NCBI GenBank assembly: GCA_965203685.1
Contig: OZ241908.1
Span: forward strand, 2,418,001-2,482,000
Direction of reading: 5' to 3'
DNA length: 64,000 nt
Source of the DNA: VXYL01 sp965203685
Lineage (GTDB): Bacteria > Pseudomonadota > Gammaproteobacteria > Pseudomonadales > Azotimanducaceae
Below are positions 49,863 through 57,804 of the stretch, piece after piece. The first letter of the stretch is position 1. Each line of letters opens with the position of its first letter. A model generated the notes under the pieces. That model searched no databases, was not told where the DNA came from, and worked only from the letters and a program-made list of their open reading frames with translations. The translations under genes and the position numbers were made by a program.

Positions 49863-51341
49863 ATGACCATTCGCACCCGCGTCGCCCCAAGCCCTACCGG
49901 CGACCCCCACGTCGGAACCGCCTACATGGCGTTGTTCAACCGTGTCTTCGCCAAGAGCCAGGGCGGTCAGTTCATCCTACGCATCGAAGACACCGACCAG
50001 GCGCGTAGCTCCCAAGCGTCCGAGCAGGCCATCTTCGATGCGCTGCGCTGGACCGGACTCGACTGGGACGAAGGGCCTGATGTCGGCGGCGAGTTCGGCC
50101 CCTATCGGCAAAGCGAACGGCTTGACATCTACCGCGAGCATGCAGAGAAACTGCTTCAATCGGGTGCTGCATTCCCTTGTTTCTGCACGCCGGAACGGCT
50201 TGGCCAGGTCCGTCGCGAACAACAGGCCCGTGGCGAGACGCCGCGCTACGACGGGCACTGCCAGGGTCTCGATCCCGAACAGGCTGCAGCGCGAATTGCC
50301 CAGGGCGAAGCGCACGTCGTGCGGCTACGCGTCCCGGACGAGGGCGACTGTCGGTTCGTCGACGGCCTGCGCGGCGAGATCACGATCCCGTGGCGCCAGG
50401 TCGACAGCCAAGTGCTGATCAAGTCCGACGGCTTCCCCACCTACCACTTGGCCGTGGTCGTCGACGACCACCTGATGCGCATCAGCCACGTCTTGCGCGG
50501 CGAGGAATGGATCAGTTCGTTCCCCAAGCACCAATTGCTCTACGACGCATTCGGTTGGCAAATGCCCGCCCACTACCACCTGCCGCTGTTGCGCAATCCC
50601 GACCGCAGCAAGCTCTCAAAACGCAAGAATCCGACCGGCCTCAACTACTACCGCCGCACGGGCTACCTGCCGGAGGCGCTGCTCAACTATCTCGGATTGA
50701 TGGGCTACTCCATGCCGGACGAGCGGGAGTTGTTCACGGTCGACGAGATGACGGCCGCTTTCGACCTCGACCGGGTGTCCATGGGTGGGCCAGTCTTCGA
50801 CCTCGCCAAGCTCGACTGGATGAACGGGCAATACGTCCGCGCCTTGAGCCCGGACCAGTTCATGGATCGTGTCGCGGACTGGGCGCTGAACCGGGACAAC
50901 CTGGCGTCAATTGCGCCGCTGGTGCAAACGCGCACGGAGCGGCTCATCGACATCCTGCCCCAAGTCGACTACCTGCTCGGCGAGCGAGCCGCGCTGACAG
51001 AGGTGGACTTCGAGCACAAGACGCTTCGAGCCGAGGATTGCAGACGGATCCTCGACCATGCCTCGCGTCGACTCGAGACCCTGGACGACTGGCAGCGCGA
51101 TACGCTCTACGCCGCCATCAAATCCCTGGCCGATGCCATGGACATCAAGATGCGGGATTTCTTGAGCCCGCTCTTCATCGCGGTTTCCGGTCGCGCGGTC
51201 ACTCTGCCGCTCTTCGACTCGCTGGCCTTCCTAGGCCGCGATCTCGTCCGGTCGCGGCTGCGCAGCGCCATCGAAGCGCTCGGCGGTGTCAGCAAGAAGG
51301 AAGGGAAGCGCCTGGAGCGAAGCTACCGGGCACTGCCGTAA
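49863..51341 (+). CDS. gltX: Glutamyl-tRNA synthetase
   Basis: 492 residues from ATG 49863, two bases after the toxin stop. Class I synthetase motifs: RVAPSPTGDPHVGTAYMALF (HIGH-type HVGT) and KLSKR (250-254). RIEDTDQARS, CFCTPERL and the C-terminal anticodon-binding region (FLSPLFIAVSGRAVTLPLFD) identify GltX. It charges tRNA-Glu. The length is normal for the bacterial enzyme. An essential gene placed directly behind a toxin-antitoxin pair is unusual. Confidence 0.95.
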   Translation: MTIRTRVAPSPTGDPHVGTAYMALFNRVFAKSQGGQFILRIEDTDQARSSQASEQAIFDALRWTGLDWDEGPDVGGEFGPYRQSERLDIYREHAEKLLQSGAAFPCFCTPERLGQVRREQQARGETPRYDGHCQGLDPEQAAARIAQGEAHVVRLRVPDEGDCRFVDGLRGEITIPWRQVDSQVLIKSDGFPTYHLAVVVDDHLMRISHVLRGEEWISSFPKHQLLYDAFGWQMPAHYHLPLLRNPDRSKLSKRKNPTGLNYYRRTGYLPEALLNYLGLMGYSMPDERELFTVDEMTAAFDLDRVSMGGPVFDLAKLDWMNGQYVRALSPDQFMDRVADWALNRDNLASIAPLVQTRTERLIDILPQVDYLLGERAALTEVDFEHKTLRAEDCRRILDHASRRLETLDDWQRDTLYAAIKSLADAMDIKMRDFLSPLFIAVSGRAVTLPLFDSLAFLGRDLVRSRLRSAIEALGGVSKKEGKRLERSYRALP

Positions 51342-51351
51342 CGAGCCAAGC

Positions 51352-51396
51352 CGGAATGGCGGACGCGAACCGCAAGCGGTTCGAGGACGTCCGCGC
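51352..51396 (-). repeat. REP-like dispersed palindromic repeat, copy 3
   Basis: Inverted copy: GGAATGGCGGACG, CGAACCGCAAGCGGTTCG, AGGACGTCCGC. Outer arms GCGGACG/CGTCCGC enclose the 8-bp inner palindrome, giving a strong two-tier hairpin. It lies between convergent gltX and the peptidase gene and may terminate both. Confidence 0.65.
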
Positions 51397-51409
51397 ATTC
51401 TTCAACGCC

Positions 51410-52261
51410 TTAACGCTGTGACGGGCCACCCGTGATGATCTCGACGGCGTGGGTCGCCGGTCGCTGCGTGGGGCGAAGATGACGCAGGTCGTCGGCCAAC
51501 GCCGACAACGCTTCGCGCCGGTTGGCCGGCGATGGGTGCGAACTCAAGAACTGCGGTGCCCGCGCGCCTCCCTCGGCTTCCATCTTGCGCCAAAGCGACA
51601 CGCCCGCGTCCGGCTCGTAGCCTGCCCGGATCGCGAACTCGATGCCCATCTCGTCGGCTTCCGCTTCCGAGACGCGGCTATTCGGCAAGGTCACCGCAAG
51701 GTTCGCCGCAACGGCCGCAGCCGTGAGAGCGCCACGGTCCTCGTCGTCCACTGCCCTCGAGGCGGAGATCAACCCGGCCTGGGTGATCAAGGCCACCGAC
51801 ATCCGTTCAGCGGTATGGTTGGCGACGGCATGTGCGATCTCGTGACCCATGATGTGCGCGAACTCGTCGTCCGACAGTGCGAGCCGCTCCACCAAGCCGC
51901 TGTAGACCGCCATGCGCCCGCCGGCCATGCACCACGCGTTGACCACCGTCGGCTCGTCGATCAGGGCCACGCTCCACTGCCAATCGGCGGTGTGCGGATA
52001 TCTCGTCACCGCAGCGCCGACAACCCGGCCCGCGATTCCTTGGATGCGATCCGCAAGGATTGGATCGTCGAGGAGCTTGTCGTCCGCGTCTAAGTTACGA
52101 ACCGTTGCTGCGTACGCGCGTGCGGACTCGACGATCGCCAAATCGGGCGGCACGATGAGCAGTTGGGTACGGCCGGTCGGACTGGTCACGCAGGCGCTCA
52201 CCAATGCCATCACCGCAAGCGCCAACGCGATCCGGAACGACCCCGCTATCCGATTCGTCAT
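51410..52261 (-). CDS. M48-family lipoprotein metallopeptidase (LoiP/BepA-like)
   Basis: 283 residues from the ATG at 52261; the longer frame upstream is spurious. A lipoprotein signal ends in LVSAC (Cys24). The zinc site is HEIAH (His140, Glu141, His144) with the third ligand in SEAEADEMG. NAWCMAGGRMAVYSGLVERL and the C-terminal LSSHPSPANRREAL are typical M48 signatures. Such outer-membrane or periplasmic peptidases degrade misfolded envelope proteins. It has no operon partners. Confidence 0.93.
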   Translation of the reverse strand: MTNRIAGSFRIALALAVMALVSACVTSPTGRTQLLIVPPDLAIVESARAYAATVRNLDADDKLLDDPILADRIQGIAGRVVGAAVTRYPHTADWQWSVALIDEPTVVNAWCMAGGRMAVYSGLVERLALSDDEFAHIMGHEIAHAVANHTAERMSVALITQAGLISASRAVDDEDRGALTAAAVAANLAVTLPNSRVSEAEADEMGIEFAIRAGYEPDAGVSLWRKMEAEGGARAPQFLSSHPSPANRREALSALADDLRHLRPTQRPATHAVEIITGGPSQR

Positions 52262-52398
52262 TTGCCTGCCTCGTGGCACTACACACTTCGATTGTGCTAC
52301 GTCGCTCGGCGGCGCCGCAACGAAGTCCATGCTCGTTACGGGCGCGACTTGATGTGCAAGTAAGGCGACCTTAGTATGACCGCCTCTCTCGACCGCGT

Positions 52399-52474
<76 letters not shown>

Positions 52475-52482
52475 ACCCCCCG

Positions 52483-53616
52483 TTAATCCCCGAGCCGCCG
52501 CTGGGGGAATGCCTCGTACGGGAAGCGCGCGAGCGCCTCTTCGTCGAGGTCGATACCGAGCCCCGGCGTGTCGGTCAGTTCGATCATCCCGTCGCGCACC
52601 CGCCAAGGCTCGTGGGCGATCTCCTCGCCGAGTGCTTCGAAATTGACGAAGTACTCGGTGATCAGGAAATTGGGCATCACCGCGGACGCCTGAAGGGTCG
52701 CCGCGAGGCCGACGGTCGTGCTGTTGTAGTTGTGCGGCGAGACGGCGACGAAGTACGCCTCGGCCATGGCCGCGATCTCCTTCAGTTCCAGGATCCCGCC
52801 GACGTTGCACACGTCCGGATTGATGATGTCGGCTGCGGCGGTCTCGAAGACTTCGCGGAAGTCGAACTTGGTGTACAAGGCCTCGCCCGTGACGACGGGA
52901 ATGTGGATGTCCCGCTTGGCGCGGGCGAGGGCCGGGACGTTCTCGGCCAGCACCGGTTCCTCGAACCAGAACGGCGATGCATCTTCGATGGCCCGCGCGA
53001 TCCGCACCGCGTGCATCGGCGCCAAGCGGCGGTGCATCTCGATGAGGATGTCCACCTCGTCGCCGACGGCGTCGCGTACGGCGAAGACGTTGTCGATGGC
53101 ACGGCGCTCCACGGTCTTGTCAACGAAAGTCCGCCACGGCCCTGGCACGGGATCGAACTTCATGGCGGTGAAGCCGCGCGCGGCCACGGCCTTCGCCTTC
53201 TCGCCGAGTTCCGCCGGGGTCCGGGCCCCGCCGGACCAGCCGTTGGCGTAAACGCGGATCGCGTCCCGGCAAGCCCCGCCCAACAGGCCATGCACCGGCA
53301 TCCCGGCCGTCTTGCCGACGATGTCCCAAAGCGCCTGCTCGATGCCGCTGATGGCGCAGTAGTAGTCCATGCCGCCGCGACGTGCGGCAAAGTCATCGTA
53401 GGCGCCTTGGGTCAGTTGGCGGATCCGGGTCGGATCGCGACCGATCACATAGCGGGCAAGCGCGTCGAGGTGCGCGGTGATCTGCACATCGCGGTCGCCC
53501 TGGGTGTAGCACTCGCCCCACCCGTGGACGCCGTCGTCCGTATCGATCCGCACGAAGCAGAGGTTCTTACCGCTGCCGGGGTGGACGATGTGATGACGGA
53601 GGCCTGTGACCTTCAT
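52483..53616 (-). CDS. Mandelate racemase/galactonate dehydratase-like enolase-superfamily enzyme
   Basis: 377 residues. A capping domain (HGWGECYTQGDRDVQITAHL) precedes a barrel with metal ligands in DILIEMHRRLAP (Glu), FWFEEPV (Glu) and VVTGEALYTK (Glu), and the catalytic His in VSPHNYNS. AISGIEQALWDIVGKTAGMP and VHGLLGG are the usual superfamily signature. It resembles sugar-acid dehydratases (galactonate/gluconate type). The exact acid sugar is not determined. The last residues stop nine bases from tRNA-Ala, which lies on the other strand. Confidence 0.88.
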   Translation of the reverse strand: MKVTGLRHHIVHPGSGKNLCFVRIDTDDGVHGWGECYTQGDRDVQITAHLDALARYVIGRDPTRIRQLTQGAYDDFAARRGGMDYYCAISGIEQALWDIVGKTAGMPVHGLLGGACRDAIRVYANGWSGGARTPAELGEKAKAVAARGFTAMKFDPVPGPWRTFVDKTVERRAIDNVFAVRDAVGDEVDILIEMHRRLAPMHAVRIARAIEDASPFWFEEPVLAENVPALARAKRDIHIPVVTGEALYTKFDFREVFETAAADIINPDVCNVGGILELKEIAAMAEAYFVAVSPHNYNSTTVGLAATLQASAVMPNFLITEYFVNFEALGEEIAHEPWRVRDGMIELTDTPGLGIDLDEEALARFPYEAFPQRRLGD

Positions 53617-53642
53617 CGCGTGGGCCGTAGCCTAGGGGCGGC

Positions 53643-53894
53643 TTAGCCGCAGGCGGCCCTGAGGGCCGCGATCTCCGCGGCCACGTCGTCCTTGGAGACT
53701 GCATCTCCCGAGCCGGGCATCTCGCGTCCCGCACGGCCGTACCAGTAGCCGGCGTTGCGGAGGTCGCCCTCCATGATGTGCACGATGCCGTGTGCCCAAC
53801 GCCCGTTGGCCGTCGAGTCGCTCTGCACGATCGCGTGCGCGGCCTCCCAGTCGCCAGCTTCCAAGTGGTTGATTGCGTCGTTCAAAGTAGCCAT
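53643..53894 (-). CDS. Small conserved soluble protein
   Basis: 83 residues from the ATG at 53894; the longer frame upstream overlaps the acyl-CoA dehydrogenase gene. ATLNDAINHLEAGDWEAAHA, IVQSDSTANGRWAHGIVHIM and EGDLRNAGYWYGRAGREMP form a helical, TPR-like unit. Such short proteins occur widely in proteobacteria without a known role. It is on the same strand between the dehydrogenase and dehydratase genes. Confidence 0.75.
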   Translation of the reverse strand: MATLNDAINHLEAGDWEAAHAIVQSDSTANGRWAHGIVHIMEGDLRNAGYWYGRAGREMPGSGDAVSKDDVAAEIAALRAACG

Positions 53895-53934
53895 GGCCAG
53901 TAACGTAGCAGTTCCGACGCGGGCAAGTCCACGA

Positions 53935-55131
53935 TCAGTCGGGTAGGCCGAGAACGCGCTTGGCGATGATGTTGAGCTGGATCTCCTTGGTGCCACCGGC
54001 GATCGTCAACGCCTTCTGGCGCAGCCAGTTGCGGGTGGCCTCGAGTTCGACGGAATCGAAGCCCTCGTCTGACCAGCCCAAGCCCCGGCACCCCATGGCC
54101 TCGATCAGCAGTTCGTGGCCTTGTTGAGCGTTCAACGCCCCGGTGAGCTTGACCGCGGACGACGCGAATGCCGGCGCGCGAGCACGGGTCTCTTCGATCA
54201 CGCGGCGTTGAGTCAGGCGCTGCGCGTGGTCGTTCATCTCGTGGCACAGCAACTTGGCCCGTAGCCCGGCGTCGGCGATACGCCCGTCGGCGACGTCGGC
54301 AAAGCGCTTGATCGCATCGGGCAACACGCTCTCGGCCGTCCGCCCGCCTTGCGAGCCGGAAATGTTGATGCCGGCATGGGTTGAGCGCTCGAACTGCAGC
54401 AATCGCTTGCCGACGGTCCAGCCGTTGTCCACACCGCCGACTACGTCCGCCGCGCTCGCGAACGCGTCCTCGAACAAGGTCTCGTTGAAAGGGGATGCGC
54501 CGGACAGGAGGCGGATCGGTCGGACCTGAACGCCCGGCTGGTCCATGTCGACGAGAATCAGGCTGATGCCGAGGTGCTTTGGCTTATCCGGCGAGGTTCG
54601 CGCCAAAACGAAGATGTAGTCCGCGTCCATGGCGTCCGAGGTCCAGATCTTGCGGCCGTTCAGCACGTAGCGGTCGCCGTCGCGCACGGCCCGGAGCGAC
54701 AGGCTGGCGAGGTCGGAACCCGCGCCAGGCTCCGAGTAGCCCATCGCCCAGCCGCCATCGCCCCGGGCGATTCGAGGCAGCCAGCGTGCCTTCTGATCGT
54801 CGTCGCCGAGTTCCAGGATCGTCGGGCCGATGTAGTTCACGCCTCGACCCGTGAGCGGCGACCGGGCACCGATGCGCTTAAGTTCGTCGATCAGGACCGC
54901 GTACTGGTCCTTGTCGAGTTCGGCACCGCCATAGCGTCGCGGCCAGGTGGGCACGGTCCATCCCCGCTCCGCCATGCGGGCAAGCCAAAGCGCCGAGTCG
55001 TCGGCCGGAGGAACCTTGCGGCTGCCCCACGGAACCGCGCCCGGGCCGCGCGCACCGGACGGGCAGTTCACCGCCAGCCAGGCATGAGTTTCGGCGCGGA
55101 AGTTGCTCAACTCGTCCATTCGTTGCCCCAT
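53935..55131 (-). CDS. Acyl-CoA dehydrogenase
   Basis: 398 residues from ATG 55131 (ATG 55119 is an alternative). FAD-binding segments MGYSEPGAGSDLASLSLRAV and WTSDAMDADYIFVLART are present. The C-terminal AGGTKEIQLNIIAKRVLGLP is the family signature. The catalytic base position cannot be fixed by eye. It resembles the long, branched-chain or steroid-side-chain type. It is divergent from the enoyl-CoA hydratase gene 32 bases away, so both probably act in the same beta-oxidation-like pathway. Confidence 0.9.
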   Translation of the reverse strand: MGQRMDELSNFRAETHAWLAVNCPSGARGPGAVPWGSRKVPPADDSALWLARMAERGWTVPTWPRRYGGAELDKDQYAVLIDELKRIGARSPLTGRGVNYIGPTILELGDDDQKARWLPRIARGDGGWAMGYSEPGAGSDLASLSLRAVRDGDRYVLNGRKIWTSDAMDADYIFVLARTSPDKPKHLGISLILVDMDQPGVQVRPIRLLSGASPFNETLFEDAFASAADVVGGVDNGWTVGKRLLQFERSTHAGINISGSQGGRTAESVLPDAIKRFADVADGRIADAGLRAKLLCHEMNDHAQRLTQRRVIEETRARAPAFASSAVKLTGALNAQQGHELLIEAMGCRGLGWSDEGFDSVELEATRNWLRQKALTIAGGTKEIQLNIIAKRVLGLPD

Positions 55132-55163
55132 GACCAGCGTGTAGCATACGCGGCTTCAAATGG

Positions 55164-55994
55164 ATGGGGCAGGTCATGGGCGAACCGGCCGGGCACTTGA
55201 TCGAGACCTTCGACGACGGCATCGCCACCCTGACCATGAACCGACCGGAGGCCCGCAACGCGCTGTCGGCCGAGATGTCGGCTGGCTTGGAGGAGGCCAT
55301 TCCGCGGCTTGCCCGCGACCCCGCCGTGCGCGTGGTGGTGTTGACGGGTGCCGGCGGCGCATTCTGCGCCGGGGGCGACGTCAAGGGCTTCGCGCGTGCT
55401 GCGCCGCCGACGGATGGTAAACGCCCCCGGCCAGGTTTCGAGCAACGCGTTGCCGGTCTGCGTGCAAGCACGGAATTCTGCCGCGTGCTCCACGAGATGC
55501 CGAAGCCTACCCTGGCGGCGATTCCCGGGCCCGCCGCGGGTGGCGGGCTGTCGTTTGCATTGGCCTGCGATATCCGAATCGCGTCCGAGGATGCGAAGTT
55601 CACGACGGCGTTCGCGAGGATCGGCCTCGCTGGCGACTACGGCGGCTCCTATTTCCTGCCGCACCTGGTTGGGGCGGCCAAGGCGCGCGAACTGTACTTC
55701 ACCGCCGATGTCATCGACGCGGAGGAAGCCAAGCGGCTCGGCCTCGTGAACCACACGTACCCCACGACCGAGTTTCCCGCGCAGGTCGATGCGTGGGCGC
55801 ACCGTCTCGCCCGGCTACCGACCATCGCCCTCGGTTACATGAAGAAGAACCTCAATGCGGCCGAGCGGGGTTCCCTCGCGGACGTGCTCGATCTCGAGGC
55901 CCAGCACATGACCCGGACGTTCGAAACGGAGGATCACCGGCTGGCCGCACAGGCCTTCGTAGACAAGCGCGAGCCCGATTTCCGGGGGCGCTGA
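55164..55994 (+). CDS. Enoyl-CoA hydratase/isomerase family protein
   Basis: 276 residues from ATG 55164 (55176 also possible). GIATLTMNRPEARNALSAEM, VVVLTGAGGAFCAGGDVKGF (oxyanion-hole CAGGD) and AIPGPAAGGGLSFALACDIR are crotonase-fold signatures. GDYGGSYFLPHLVG replaces the usual second catalytic segment; the Glu pair of classical hydratases is not evident, so isomerase or another crotonase activity is possible. It shares a short divergent promoter region with the acyl-CoA dehydrogenase. Confidence 0.9.
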   Translation: MGQVMGEPAGHLIETFDDGIATLTMNRPEARNALSAEMSAGLEEAIPRLARDPAVRVVVLTGAGGAFCAGGDVKGFARAAPPTDGKRPRPGFEQRVAGLRASTEFCRVLHEMPKPTLAAIPGPAAGGGLSFALACDIRIASEDAKFTTAFARIGLAGDYGGSYFLPHLVGAAKARELYFTADVIDAEEAKRLGLVNHTYPTTEFPAQVDAWAHRLARLPTIALGYMKKNLNAAERGSLADVLDLEAQHMTRTFETEDHRLAAQAFVDKREPDFRGR

Positions 55995-55999
55995 GGCGG

Positions 56000-56092
56000 T
56001 TGACAATGTCGTGACCGGTTGCCATGCGCACCGGCCCGTGGTATTAGCTTTTTTCACGAATCAGTTGATTCCCTGTGTACAGGAGGAACGCG
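56000..56092 (+). promoter_or_regulatory. Leader and possible promoter of the RiPP precursor gene
   Basis: TTGACA at 56000-56005 is a perfect -35 hexamer, but no good -10 lies 16-18 bases further on; TATTAG at 56042 is too far. The ribosome site AGGAGG (56081-56086), six bases before the ATG, is strong and sets the start of the precursor. Confidence 0.35.
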
Positions 56093-56344
56093 ATGAGAAG
56101 TGGCGACGAAATGCTGCAGCACATCGTAGAGAAGTCGGCGTTGGACAGCGGTTTCCGGCAACAGCTTCTCGATGACCCAAGTGCCACGATCAGCGCCGAG
56201 CTGGGCATCACGATACCGGAGTCGATGACCATCAAGGTTCACGAGAGCGACATGCAAACGGTGCATATCGCCTTGCCGCCGGATCCGAACATCACCGAGG
56301 AGCAACTCGAAGCGATCTCGGCCGGTCTTTGCTGCTGCTGGTAG
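56093..56344 (+). CDS. NHLP-type RiPP precursor peptide, core Leu-Cys-Cys-Cys-Trp
   Basis: 83 residues from ATG 56093 with AGGAGG six bases upstream. The leader has the nitrile-hydratase-leader-peptide pattern: SGFRQQLLDDPSATISAELG, ITIPESMTIKVHESD, TVHIALPPDP, then ITEEQLEAISAG. The leader ends at an Ala-Gly site (residues 77-78), leaving a five-residue C-terminal core with Cys80, Cys81, Cys82 and Trp83 at the very end. NHLP leaders guide YcaO cyclodehydratases and other modifying enzymes. The YcaO gene and a Trp-halogenase homologue are in this cluster. Cys heterocyclisation and Trp chlorination or bromination are inferred, not seen. Export genes are not in the window. Confidence 0.88.
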   Translation: MRSGDEMLQHIVEKSALDSGFRQQLLDDPSATISAELGITIPESMTIKVHESDMQTVHIALPPDPNITEEQLEAISAGLCCCW

Positions 56345-56520
56345 ATCACGAGCCCGCCAATCGGCACGTCCACCGACGGTCGCCGATCCACTCTTTCCCG
56401 CGGCAGCGCGGTAGCCGTGATGTGAGTCCACCGCCTAGCCGGTGGGTACGCGCAGCAATGAGAGCGCCGGCGTAACAGGTTGGGGCCGGACCGGACCACG
56501 GACGGTTGGAGTCACGTACT

Positions 56521-57795
56521 GTGATACAGCCAGGCGCCAAGTCACTCCGGAAGATCGCGGTGGTCGGGCGAGGAACGGCGGGCTCCCTCGCGGCCGCCAG
56601 CGTCACCCGTCTCCACCCCGGCAGCGACTACGAACTGCACCACATCTACGACTCGCGCATCCCAGTCATCGGGGTCGGGGAGGGGAGTTGGCCTAGCCTG
56701 GTCCAGGAACTCCAGCGACTGACGAATCTCCCCCACGAAACAGTCCAGCAGCGCCTAAGGGGAACCCGCAAGTACGGCGTCGCATTCGAAGGGTGGGGGC
56801 AGCGCGGCCGTGACTTTACCCACTACTTCACACCCCAGCAGGTGTCCTACGCGTACCACCTGTCCGCCGATCTCATGGCCGAGTTGCTGCACGAAAATAC
56901 GCACGCCCGGCACATCGATGCGAACGTGGTCGGCATCACGCGGGTGGGGGACGGCGCGGAGGTCGCCTTCGACGGACTGCCGTCGGAACGCTACAACTTG
57001 GTCTTCGATGCCCGCGGGTTCCCCCGGACACTCGATCCCGAGGAGCACGTCGACATTTCCTTCATCCCCACCAACACGGCCGTCATCCGCCGTGCGCCGG
57101 CAATCCTCGAGGCAAGCAGCGGGCCCATCCTGCAGCACACCTATACGCGGGCCGTGGCGCGTCCGCACGGTTGGGTGTTCGTGATTCCGCTTACGGTCCA
57201 CACATCCTACGGGTACATATTCAATCGCGACGTAACGGACCTTGCCGAAGTGGAGGCGGACTTCGACGCCTTCCTCGAATCCGACGGGGTGTCAGAGTTC
57301 GAGCAACGCGCCGTCCTTCAATTCCCCAACTTCGTCCGTCGACAGCTATTTGACGGTGCGGTAGCCCGAATTGGCAACGCAGCGGCCTTCATGGAGCCCC
57401 TGGAGGCGACGGCGATCGTGTCGGCACAGTTGCAGATCGGCATGGTGCTCCACATCCGTCTCAACCGGCCCATAGAGCACCTCGAGCGCGACGCGCCGAC
57501 CGTCAATCGCTTCCTCGTCAACAACATGCTCTGCTACGGCCTGTTCGTCGGGTGGCACTATTCCCGAGGCTCTCGGTACGACAGCGCGTTCTGGCGCTAT
57601 GCCAAGGACCGCGTCTGGCCGGGCCATCGCGAGGCGGCGGACCCCGAGGCGGTCGATTGCACCGCCCTCGACAAGTTCGACGGAATGCTCAAGCTGCTGC
57701 GGCAGCCCGTCATCGACAGGGCGGACTGGGATCGCATGTGCGCGGTCCCGTTGACCAGCTACGCCCAGGTGTCCCAAGGGCTAGGCTGGTCCTAG
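56521..57795 (+). CDS. Flavin-dependent tryptophan-halogenase-like enzyme
   Basis: 424 residues from GTG 56521. FAD-binding VVGRGTAGSLAAA (GxGxxG, 16-21) and the halogenase-type GVGEGSWP (51-58) are present. The catalytic Lys is in TRKYGVAFEGW (Lys84) and the catalytic Glu in FMEPLEATAI (Glu295). The WxWxIP motif that separates halogenases from monooxygenases reads WVFVIP (218-223), with Phe for the second Trp. It lies 176 bases after the precursor, on the same strand. The likely substrate is the precursor's terminal Trp83, but free Trp or another role is possible. It is shorter than PrnA/RebH (about 530), so it is a minimal version. Confidence 0.82.
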   Translation: MIQPGAKSLRKIAVVGRGTAGSLAAASVTRLHPGSDYELHHIYDSRIPVIGVGEGSWPSLVQELQRLTNLPHETVQQRLRGTRKYGVAFEGWGQRGRDFTHYFTPQQVSYAYHLSADLMAELLHENTHARHIDANVVGITRVGDGAEVAFDGLPSERYNLVFDARGFPRTLDPEEHVDISFIPTNTAVIRRAPAILEASSGPILQHTYTRAVARPHGWVFVIPLTVHTSYGYIFNRDVTDLAEVEADFDAFLESDGVSEFEQRAVLQFPNFVRRQLFDGAVARIGNAAAFMEPLEATAIVSAQLQIGMVLHIRLNRPIEHLERDAPTVNRFLVNNMLCYGLFVGWHYSRGSRYDSAFWRYAKDRVWPGHREAADPEAVDCTALDKFDGMLKLLRQPVIDRADWDRMCAVPLTSYAQVSQGLGWS

Positions 57796-57804
57796 CTCGC
57801 TGCG

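Noticed and set aside
56000..56028. Sigma-70 promoter for the RiPP precursor
   Set aside because: Perfect TTGACA but no acceptable -10 at normal spacing; kept only as a low-confidence regulatory region.
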